DNA from: Temnopleurus reevesii
Taxonomy: Eukaryota; Echinodermata; Echinoidea; Temnopleuroida; Temnopleuridae
Length of the DNA: 12,917 bases
Assembly: GCA_036244855.1 (NCBI GenBank)
Contig: BQKZ01002205.1
Location: 70,810-83,726, forward strand
Direction of reading: 5' to 3'
Every line of letters begins with the position of its first letter. Position 1 is the stretch's first letter. Positions 10,301 to 12,917 of this stretch are shown here, one piece after another. A program made the translations under genes and the position numbers. The notes below the pieces were generated by a model. The model saw only the letters and a program-made list of their open reading frames with translations, did no database searches and was not told the origin of the DNA.

Positions 10301-10594
10301 TATAGCGTCTTTCAAATTTCATATATGTCAGACAAACATTGATGATGAGCGTATAAGTACTAACGTCTAAGGGACCTGAAGCAAAGATTAATACAAACAT
10401 TTTTTCTGTTTGCTATTTTCTAGGGTTGCGTTCAATCCTCAGTGCCTGATGTCTACTTCAAGAAATCCCTGGTGAAAGCCGATGAGACTTCCATCAATAG
10501 TAGCCCAAAGCTTGATGAGCAGCATCCCACTGCTTTCAATCTCGGAACAAGAAACCATGCTTTGGATATGATTGATGTGGACGAAGAAAATTAG
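1222..10594 (+). CDS. Type I membrane protein with EGF, Sushi and SEA domains (C-terminal part, 12 exons)
   Basis: Joining exons 1222-1335, 1861-2052, 2460-2585, 3227-3346, 4243-4344, 4821-4943, 5568-5695, 6853-7078, 7598-7756, 8639-8680, 9823-10013 and 10424-10594 gives 1,694 coding bases: 563 full codons and a TAG, with no internal stop. Every intron starts GT and ends AG. Residue numbers used here count from the first full codon at 1224. Domains in order: EGF (1-37), Sushi (38-101), cbEGF (102-143), EGF (144-183), EGF-like (184-217), EGF-like (218-258), SEA (about 260-375), EGF (377-429), stalk (430-443), transmembrane helix (about 452-476) and cytoplasmic tail (477-563). The protein should sit in the plasma membrane with its modules outside. 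SEA-EGF-TM endings are known from membrane mucins and other shed receptors. The start of the gene is off the window. No orthologue name can be given from sequence alone, and the ligand or partner is unknown. Confidence 0.85.
1336..1860 (+). other. Intron of 525 bases
   Basis: The intron runs from a GTAAG donor to a TTTGCAG acceptor and joins in phase 1, making an alanine codon. I see no exon, RNA gene or clear repeat inside. A pyrimidine-rich stretch precedes the acceptor. Confidence 0.8.
1861..2052 (+). CDS. Exon: six-cysteine Sushi (CCP) domain
   Basis: This phase 1-1 exon of 192 bases has an acceptor CAG at 1858-1860 and a GTAAAA donor at 2053. It encodes one Sushi/CCP module: [11 protein letters not shown], then [28 protein letters not shown] and FPFC. 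The order C, P, G, C, GxxC, C-x-x-GF, C and C fits the fold. Six cysteines are present rather than the usual four, as in selectin CCP modules. The tryptophan normally found in G-x-W before the last cysteine is a leucine here (GTLDG). Sushi modules bind proteins and are common in complement regulators and adhesion receptors. Placement between EGF modules suggests an adhesion or recognition role (inference). Confidence 0.87.
2053..2459 (+). other. Intron of 407 bases
   Basis: It joins in phase 1, with the last exon base and the next two making GAT, the aspartate that opens the calcium-binding EGF. Nothing else is recognisable. Open frames crossing the 3' splice site simply extend the neighbouring exon backwards. 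Confidence 0.8.
2460..2585 (+). CDS. Exon: calcium-binding EGF domain
   Basis: A phase 1-1 exon with acceptor CTTAG at 2455-2459 and a GTAAAG donor at 2586. With the split codon it begins D-M-N-E-C, matching the D-x-[DN]-[EQ]-C calcium-ligand motif. The central part [16 protein letters not shown] contains the usual conserved asparagine after the third cysteine and the aromatic and glycine positions of cbEGF modules. It ends PDGTC, giving six cysteines. In this family calcium stiffens the link to the preceding module, here the Sushi domain. The residues point strongly to calcium binding, though this is not shown directly. Confidence 0.9.
2586..3226 (+). other. Intron of 641 bases
   Basis: An AT-rich phase 1 intron from GTAAAG to TGCTAG. 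I see no exon, RNA or repeat with clear boundaries in it. Confidence 0.75.
3227..3346 (+). CDS. Exon: EGF domain
   Basis: A phase 1-1 exon of 120 bases with acceptor GCTAG at 3222-3226 and a GTAAGA donor at 3347. It encodes [13 protein letters not shown], then [12 protein letters not shown], a textbook six-cysteine EGF. The CQNGGSC and GFTGPVCE elements are as in Notch, fibropellin and crumbs repeats. It lacks the acidic N-terminal pattern for calcium binding (TSISC). It begins with a glutamate made across the splice junction. Confidence 0.9.
3416..3520. repeat. Direct repeat, unit 1
   Basis: This unit starts GCCTGTAACAT and ends GCACGACTGATTGG. It aligns with 3554-3661, with shared blocks such as GACTTACGATTG and a common start GCCTG. 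The two units lie 138 bases apart start to start. They are diverged with small indels, so this is an old tandem duplication or a repeat element with internal repeats. Confidence 0.6.
3554..3661. repeat. Direct repeat, unit 2
   Basis: The partner of 3416-3520. It shares the GCCTG start, the TGTAACAT block, GACTTACGATTG and an ending CGCACGATCGATTGG. The differences are mainly substitutions plus short indels. Confidence 0.6.
4243..4344 (+). CDS. Exon: short EGF-like domain
   Basis: A phase 1-1 exon of 102 bases, the smallest module here, with acceptor GAAG at 4239-4242 and a GTAAGT donor at 4345. It reads D-L-T-C, then [18 protein letters not shown] and [11 protein letters not shown]. All six cysteines are present with short loops. 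The compact form resembles EGF-like or EB-type modules rather than a classical Notch-type EGF. The frame is fixed by both splice sites. Confidence 0.85.
4345..4820 (+). other. Intron of 476 bases
   Basis: It runs from GTAAGT to TTTATAG, phase 1, with a pyrimidine-rich 3' end (TTTGCTTTTCTTTATAG). No other feature was seen. Confidence 0.8.
4821..4943 (+). CDS. Exon: EGF-like domain preceding SEA
   Basis: A phase 1-1 exon of 123 bases with acceptor TATAG at 4816-4820 and a GTAAGT donor at 4944. It reads [14 protein letters not shown], then [18 protein letters not shown]. Six cysteines and the GGFECIC core identify an EGF-like module. The last loop is rich in charged residues and tryptophan and lacks the common GY/FxG element, so it is a diverged member. 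It is the last module before the SEA domain. Confidence 0.85.
4944..5567 (+). other. Intron of 624 bases
   Basis: It runs from GTAAGT to ATTGCAG and joins in phase 1 to make an arginine codon. A GTAAGT-like decoy donor at 5330 follows a short open stretch, but using it would put the next exon into a frame with an early stop. Confidence 0.75.
5568..5695 (+). CDS. Exon: SEA domain, first part
   Basis: The acceptor is TTGCAG at 5562-5567 and the donor GTAAGT at 5696. The exon enters in phase 1 and leaves in phase 0. It encodes a cysteine-free segment that starts [15 protein letters not shown], continues through [16 protein letters not shown] and ends SAVTSL. Taken with the following exon it fits the N-terminal half of an SEA module: an initial beta strand (FASVFTL) followed by a segment that could carry the first helices. 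By itself it would be hard to recognise; the assignment rests on the joined sequence and on the EGF-SEA-EGF-TM order. Confidence 0.75.
6102..6396. mobile_element. MITE with 15-base terminal match and TA target duplication
   Basis: TACTCTCTTAATTCC at 6102-6116 has its exact reverse complement at 6382-6396. The match continues imperfectly inward for about 20 more bases. The outermost TA on both sides is a plausible target-site duplication, leaving an element of 291 bases. The interior is very AT-rich, with repeated AAGACTTAAA / TTTAAGTC words, and has no coding capacity, as expected for a non-autonomous DNA transposon. TA duplication suggests the Tc1/mariner type, but the family is not identified. 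Confidence 0.8.
6531..6645. repeat. Dispersed repeat, copy A
   Basis: About 115 bases aligning in the same orientation with 8733-8845 in a later intron. Shared blocks include ATGGGACA, GAACTGTG, GCCGGTTC, GATTTGAAAA and a GCGTT/GACTTAA end. Divergence is considerable, so this is an old dispersed element rather than a recent copy. Confidence 0.65.
6853..7078 (+). CDS. Exon: SEA domain, main part with G-S-L site
   Basis: The acceptor is TGTGCAG at 6846-6852 (phase 0) and the donor is the GT at 7079 (phase 1). The segment [19 protein letters not shown] contains the hallmark SEA pattern: a beta strand, an F-x-x-G-S-[VIL] turn and the next strand (EIRVFVG). In membrane mucins and GPR56-type receptors SEA modules can self-cleave between G and S of G-S-[VIL]-V-V. 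Here residues G325-S326-L327 fit the first three positions, but RCE follows, so cleavage is uncertain. A lone cysteine (C329) directly after this site is unusual for SEA. An N-G-S sequon (MPNGSSP) could be glycosylated. The exon extends to SVTIQ before the EGF. Confidence 0.83.
7079..7597 (+). other. Intron of 519 bases
   Basis: A phase 1 intron with a weak donor (GTTGGT) and acceptor ACTTAG. The weak donor could favour read-through or alternative splicing; frame beyond it stays open until a TAA at 7231-7233, about 50 codons into the intron. No other element was recognised. Confidence 0.75.
7598..7756 (+). CDS. Exon: membrane-proximal EGF domain
   Basis: A phase 1-1 exon of 159 bases with acceptor ACTTAG at 7592-7597 and a GTAATG donor at 7757. 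It reads [13 protein letters not shown], then [21 protein letters not shown] and PGRFC. Six cysteines are present, and the D-P-C start, N-D-C-S-x-N-A-x-C core and long last loop ending P-G-R-x-C are typical of EGF modules that follow SEA domains in metazoan membrane mucins and proteoglycans. In such proteins SEA and EGF form the juxtamembrane part where the ectodomain is shed. The order SEA-EGF-TM here supports the same arrangement. Confidence 0.9.
7757..8638 (+). other. Intron of 882 bases with foldback element
   Basis: A phase 1 intron holding a long near-perfect foldback at 7765-7870 directly after the donor. A TGGGCCTTAA at about 8131-8140 echoes the GGGGCCTTAA ending of the foldback, so the element may extend to there. 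The remaining sequence is AT-rich and featureless. Confidence 0.75.
7765..7870. repeat. Near-perfect foldback (about 49-base arms)
   Basis: The arms at 7765-7813 and 7821-7870 are reverse complements except for about two mismatches and one extra base, separated by a loop of only seven bases (AACAAAG). The outer part contains GTCACATAGA in one arm and TCTATGTGAC in the other. High arm identity suggests a recent insertion or a structure under correction. A transcript of this intron would fold into a very stable hairpin. It is probably a foldback MITE, family unidentified. Confidence 0.9.
8639..8680 (+). CDS. Exon: 14-residue extracellular stalk
   Basis: A micro-exon of 42 bases in phase 1-1, with acceptor TTCCACAG at 8631-8638 and a GTATGT donor at 8681. 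It encodes a hydrophilic segment, [14 protein letters not shown], rich in threonine and acidic residues, with no cysteines. It links the last EGF to the transmembrane exon as a short stalk and could be O-glycosylated. An alternative acceptor two bases downstream would break the frame, so 8639 is preferred. Because it is a multiple of three and phase-symmetric, it could be skipped without shifting the frame. Confidence 0.75.
8733..8845. repeat. Dispersed repeat, copy B
   Basis: The same-orientation relative of 6531-6645, sharing ATGGGACA at the start, GAACTGTG, GCCGGTTC, GATTTGAAAA and a GCGTT/GACTTAA end. The two copies sit in different introns of the same gene. Confidence 0.65.
9174..9205. 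repeat. Direct repeat flanking foldback, left copy
   Basis: 32 bases (TTTAAGAACGA ... CACTATCCAGG) that recur at 9528-9559 with 2 mismatches. The right copy overlaps the outer arm of the foldback, so the left copy is probably the right end of a neighbouring related element (9050-9205 region). Confidence 0.75.
9209..9551. mobile_element. Long foldback MITE, 343 bases
   Basis: GTGTTTCACCAAG at 9209-9221 is the reverse complement of CTTGGTGAAACAC at 9539-9551. Pairing continues inward for roughly 140 bases per arm with scattered mismatches. The best-matched inner block reads CACCAAACACGGCACGGC on the left and its complement on the right. Pairing even extends to ATTGG/CCAAT words near the centre. 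The outer arms carry AAGAACGACTT words that also occur at about 9060 and 9174, so a more GC-rich inner palindrome may be nested in an outer element. No coding capacity is present. It is a non-autonomous DNA element. Confidence 0.85.
9823..10013 (+). CDS. Exon: transmembrane helix and inner juxtamembrane region
   Basis: The acceptor is ATACAG at 9817-9822 (phase 1) and the donor is the GT at 10014 (phase 0). The exon encodes ESGIHNRT and then an uninterrupted hydrophobic stretch of about 25 residues starting [20 protein letters not shown]. This is followed by a strongly basic cytoplasmic flank ([12 protein letters not shown]), which fits the positive-inside rule for a type I protein. N-R-T just outside the membrane is a possible N-glycosylation site. 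The segment after the basic cluster ([11 protein letters not shown]) is acidic. No kinase, death or TIR domain is present. Confidence 0.92.
10014..10423 (+). other. Intron of 410 bases with inverted repeat
   Basis: A phase 0 intron with a weak donor (GTTTGC) and acceptor TTTTCTAG. It contains the inverted-repeat cluster at 10198-10291. The weak donor may allow alternative tails: reading through gives only a few codons (VCNHSLFVF) before a TAA at 10041-10043. Confidence 0.75.
10198..10291. repeat. Inverted repeat with alternating ACGCTTGA / CTAAGCGT words
   Basis: Outer arms at about 10198-10221 and 10269-10291 pair over ACGGATG/CATCCGT and AAGACGCTT/AAGCGTCTT. Inside, ACGCTTGA at 10215 and 10243 alternates with CTAAGCGT at 10228 and 10267, so more than one hairpin is possible. 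It is likely a small foldback element; no protein-binding role is established. Confidence 0.7.
10424..10594 (+). CDS. Exon: C-terminal cytoplasmic tail and stop
   Basis: The acceptor is TTTTCTAG at 10416-10423, phase 0. 56 codons precede TAG at 10592-10594. The segment starts [18 protein letters not shown], passes through [15 protein letters not shown] and ends with the acidic DMIDVDEEN. It is hydrophilic and probably unstructured, with several serines and one tyrosine (DVYF) that could be phosphorylated. I see no YxxPhi, NPxY, PDZ-ligand or SH3-type motif that would predict a partner. Together with the previous exon the cytoplasmic part is about 87 residues, long enough for signalling or trafficking but without a known domain. 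Confidence 0.88.
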   Translation, partial: GCVQSSVPDVYFKKSLVKADETSINSSPKLDEQHPTAFNLGTRNHALDMIDVDEEN

Positions 10595-10905
10595 GCGAAC
10601 ATGAATTGAACTCCTGTACATGAAACGAAAGAAGACATACCGTAATACGAGTAGTAGAATAATGAATAGATTCAGTTGTACAGATAATAATGAGCAAAAG
10701 GGACAAATGCTCTTGGACAAAGTAAAAAAAAAACTTTATTCAAGCAGTCACAAGAGGTAGATACATATAAAAGAACATTCACGCCCTCTTATTCTGCTGA
10801 AATATGCCAAACAGCCGTAGCGCAATAGATGAGCGTATAAAACGTTCTTTATCGAGCAACAGTGAATGCATGAATGAAGTTGTTTACTTTGTCAAAAACC
10901 CTTTG

Positions 10906-10985
10906 CCCCGTCTGCTCATAGTGATTAAAGTCTATCACTCGTCTATAAACCGGGAGGTCGCAGGTTCGAATCCCGTCGGAATGGG
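10906..10985 (+). repeat. tRNA-derived sequence (SINE head or tRNA pseudogene)
   Basis: GGTTCGAATCC at 10963-10973 is a perfect pol III B box / T-loop. Upstream, GCTCATAGTGATTAAAG around 10913-10929 resembles a degenerate A box / D-arm, and CTATAAA followed by CCGGGAGGTC resembles an anticodon loop, stem and variable loop. A T-run of eight at 10994-11001 could end pol III transcription. The acceptor stem does not pair (GGAATGG has no proper 5' partner) and one T-stem pair is broken, so it is unlikely to be a working tRNA gene. A tRNA-derived SINE head is the best explanation. The subfamily and SINE tail are not recognised. Confidence 0.65.
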
Positions 10986-10993
10986 TGATGTGA

Positions 10994-11001
10994 TTTTTTT
11001 T
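10994..11001 (+). terminator. T-run, possible pol III terminator
   Basis: Eight consecutive T residues lie about 20 bases after the B box of the tRNA-like sequence, a position suitable for RNA polymerase III termination. Function depends on whether the degenerate promoter is still active. Confidence 0.35.
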
Positions 11002-11122
11002 CAACAACTCCGAGCAACTTGTAATACACAATACTTTTGTATATACATGGGTTGGTAAAAAGATTCATAATTTAGATGATTATAAACGAAGACATTGTGT
11101 AGACTTCATGAAAAGGATTGTT

Positions 11123-11128
11123 AATAAA
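11123..11128 (+). promoter_or_regulatory. Candidate polyadenylation signal
   Basis: The first AATAAA downstream of the stop codon, within TTAATAAAAATTG, followed by a T-containing stretch. It is a plausible end signal for the membrane-protein transcript. Further AATAAA hexamers lie at 11782-11787 and 11891-11896. Confidence 0.4.
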
Positions 11129-11217
11129 AATTGAATTGTTCTCACACTCCTACAAGGTGTGAAACTTAACATTTTCGTCCCATTTTCGGAAACCAAGTAA
11201 TCTCAGAAAACTAAGGC

Positions 11218-11395
11218 CAATTGCACCAAACGGTCGTAGCTATCCTCTTCTTGCTAGGATGTCTTGAACTCTTTTGCCACCCTCGTAACATATATGTATC
11301 AAGACGTTTCAGTTTGCGTCTATGTTATAGGACTAGCACACAAAGTCAAGACGTCTTGTCAAAAAGAGGAGAGCTAAGACCATTTCGTGCAATTG
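11218..11395. repeat. Palindromic foldback element 1
   Basis: CAATTGCAC near 11218 and its complement near 11395 define the ends. Imperfect pairing runs inward for about 47 bases, with blocks GGTC..TAGCT, TCCTCTT and GTCTTGA. The inner region also pairs (GTAACATA with TATGTTAT). No sustained coding potential is seen. It is probably a foldback MITE. Confidence 0.7.
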
Positions 11396-11483
11396 CACCC
11401 TGGTTCACGAACCTCCTTTTTCTTGAGACGCCTAGTTTCTTATACTTTGTTTTGCTATGTCCCCTGCTGTGTCTGTTTCACTA

Positions 11484-11597
11484 GGGATCTTTAGCAAATA
11501 AGACGGGAGGGCTGATCGGAACGTTAGCTTTAAGGTCCGTTCGAGAAGTAGCGTTGTGTTGGCACTCAGCCCTCCTGTTTTCTTTGCTAAAGGCCCC
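11484..11597. repeat. Palindromic foldback element 2
   Basis: Arms 11484-11515 and 11566-11597 are reverse complements at 27 of 32 positions, sharing CTTTAGCAAA and GGAGGGCTGA, around a 50-base loop. It lies 88 bases after foldback element 1. Confidence 0.78.
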
Positions 11598-11924
11598 TAC
11601 TTTTTCCTGTAAAGCGGCATCTACTTTTTATTACACATGTTCTTAATAATTTTAGTGAAAACAGATGTTTTGCCACAATCATGATGTACAGTATATGCAA
11701 ATTATGTTTGGACCATTAATTTTCTTGGACATCAATGTAAACAGAATATGTAAAACCCTAAGTGAATTAAATACACTTGTAAATAAACTTGTATGAAACA
11801 AAATTTACAATAATATTTTTGCATTATTGTGGTTTATTTGATTACAACGACTTTCATTTATTACGATTACATCGTGTATTATTAAATTGAAATAAACGAC
11901 CTCCCCAACAATCATTTAAATTGT
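11598..11924. other. AT-rich intergenic stretch
   Basis: I see no gene here. It contains AATAAA motifs at 11782 and 11891 that could be alternative polyadenylation signals for the upstream gene. Confidence 0.6.
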
Positions 11925-12115
11925 CAGTGAGAAATATAAAGAGAGTGAGAAGGAGATAGAAAGATGGAGCAAACGAAAGTGAGGGGTGAAGGGGAGAGAC
12001 AGAAAAAACAACAATGATATGTTGAGGTACCGAAGAGAAGGCGACAGAGAGAGAGAGCTATACGGTATACATATATAAATAGAGAGAGAGAGGAAGACGG
12101 AGAGAGAGAGGGGGG

Positions 12116-12146
<31 letters not shown>

Positions 12147-12234
12147 ATGTGGAGATTCCGACGGATGCATTGGGAGACATAGAAACAAAAAAGAGAAGGA
12201 GTGAAAGAGAGAAGGAGAGGAGGGGGGGGGGGCG
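11925..12234. repeat. Polypurine (GA)n tract with G-runs
   Basis: About 310 bases made mostly of A and G on the + strand. They include a pure GA run of about 27 bases at 12115-12141 and G-runs ending in 11 consecutive G at 12222-12232. The serine/leucine-rich open frames on the - strand are translations of this repeat, not proteins. Such tracts can form triplex (H-DNA) structures and mutate rapidly in length. Confidence 0.9.
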
Positions 12235-12867
12235 TAAAATAAAAGTAACGGATTTTCAAGGTTTGTGCACAGTGTACACACTTCAGAAGTGTTGGGCAAA
12301 AAGTCAATTCCATCCAACTGGGAAATGCGTCGTCCATTTTCTCCATGCACAATTCATCCATTTTCAAATTACCTAACAATCGAGCACTATCTTTTCCAAT
12401 AGTAGGACTAAAGTAGGTTGACCGCGTAATAAGTACGTAGACTTTGCTCAACAAATAAAGAAAAAATGGTCAATAGTTGGTTGGGTTGATCTTGCAACTC
12501 TGGGTGCACCCTTTGGGTGCAATATTATCATCCTTTTCCATATCGCACCTATATTCCTCAGAAAGAAGAAATGTACAGAATATTCTGGAAACACGGCGGT
12601 GGTATAAAGTTGGAACCCAACGCCATGACGCATCCCAAGCTAAACGCTCTCCCGACTGAGTTAGTCACTACTTTTGACCGATGGACGGATTTATACATGT
12701 GATTAAAGCCCAAGTATAGTTTTGATAAAAGCGAAAATCTTTATCACCAGATTTTGTCTTCAAATCTACATGAAATGAAATATAGTATCATAAACATATT
12801 GCACAAAAGATTGTGCGAAAAATGAACGAGTTTTGGAAAAGCTATAACCTAAAATGTGCAAATTTCT
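12235..12867. other. Intergenic stretch without a recognised gene
   Basis: No exon, RNA gene or defined transposon was recognised. A small local palindrome built on GGGTGCACCC with a following GGGTGCA occurs at about 12502-12520. Open frames of about 60 codons overlap here in several frames and have no recognisable domain. Confidence 0.5.
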
Positions 12868-12892
12868 ATAGCGTGGTGCTTCACCACGCTAT
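12868..12892. repeat. Perfect 11-base hairpin
   Basis: ATAGCGTGGTG at 12868-12878 and CACCACGCTAT at 12882-12892 are exact reverse complements around a CTT loop. It may be a terminal hairpin of a repeat element, such as the 3' end of a Helitron, but the window ends 25 bases later and no CTRR end is seen, so the type is unresolved. Confidence 0.75.
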
Positions 12893-12917
12893 TTCAATAT
12901 TTTCTTTCTTGATAAAG

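Larger units (their letters stand above)
10595..11150 (+). other. Probable 3' UTR or 3' flank
   Basis: The sequence after the stop is AT-rich and non-coding. The first AATAAA on the + strand is at 11123-11128, about 530 bases downstream, making this the likely 3' UTR. It includes a tRNA-derived sequence at about 10906-10985. The actual polyadenylation site is not visible, and later AATAAA motifs at 11782 and 11891 could be used instead. Confidence 0.5.

Noticed and set aside
10906..10985. Functional tRNA gene
   Set aside because: The acceptor stem does not pair and a T-stem pair is broken, so only a tRNA-derived origin is claimed.
11916..12454. Serine/leucine-rich open frames on the minus strand
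   Set aside because: They translate the polypurine tract (CTCTCT on the minus strand); low complexity only.
12477..12702. Overlapping open frames of about 60 residues
   Set aside because: No ATG-supported start for the longer one, no recognisable domain, and competing frames over the same bases.
1..12917. CRISPR array, operon, prophage or toxin system
   Set aside because: The sequence is intron-containing animal DNA, and its repeats are microsatellites and foldback transposons, not spaced arrays.

Overview
The window is animal nuclear DNA: AT-rich, coding sequence in short exons between canonical GT/AG splice sites, and introns full of degraded repeats. No bacterial-type operon, viral gene, CRISPR array or rRNA is visible. 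The cell-surface protein it encodes, the abundant ATC/ATT microsatellites and the many short foldback elements fit a marine invertebrate deuterostome, most likely an echinoderm. That placement is inference, because no species-diagnostic gene is present.

One gene on the + strand dominates the window. Twelve exons between 1222 and 10594 join into one open frame of 563 complete codons plus a stop, with every junction in phase. They encode the C-terminal part of a type I membrane protein: EGF, six-cysteine Sushi/CCP, calcium-binding EGF, three further EGF-like modules, an SEA domain split by an intron, a membrane-proximal EGF, a short stalk, one transmembrane helix and a cytoplasmic tail of about 87 residues. 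The 5' end (signal peptide, promoter, first exons) lies left of the window. The introns flanking the extracellular modules are phase 1, except a phase 0 intron inside the SEA domain and another after the transmembrane exon. The SEA-EGF-TM end resembles membrane mucins and related shed receptors.

Region by region: 1-419 holds a probable dispersed repeat. 420-1221 holds two decayed tandem copies of the first intact EGF exon, each followed by an ATC-rich microsatellite. 1222-10594 is the gene; its introns carry a tandem direct repeat (3416-3661), a MITE with TA target duplication (6102-6396), a diverged repeat shared by two introns (6531-6645 and 8733-8845), and foldbacks at 7765-7870, 9209-9551 and 10198-10291. 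10595 to about 11150 is the probable 3' UTR or flank; it includes a tRNA-derived sequence with a T-run terminator and an AATAAA at 11123. 11218-11597 holds two adjacent palindromes. 11925-12234 is a long polypurine tract. The rest shows no gene, only a small perfect hairpin at 12868-12892.

No new multi-gene system is visible. The points most worth a second look are the decayed tandem EGF exons, the SEA domain with a possible G-S-L self-cleavage site, and the density of palindromic elements.
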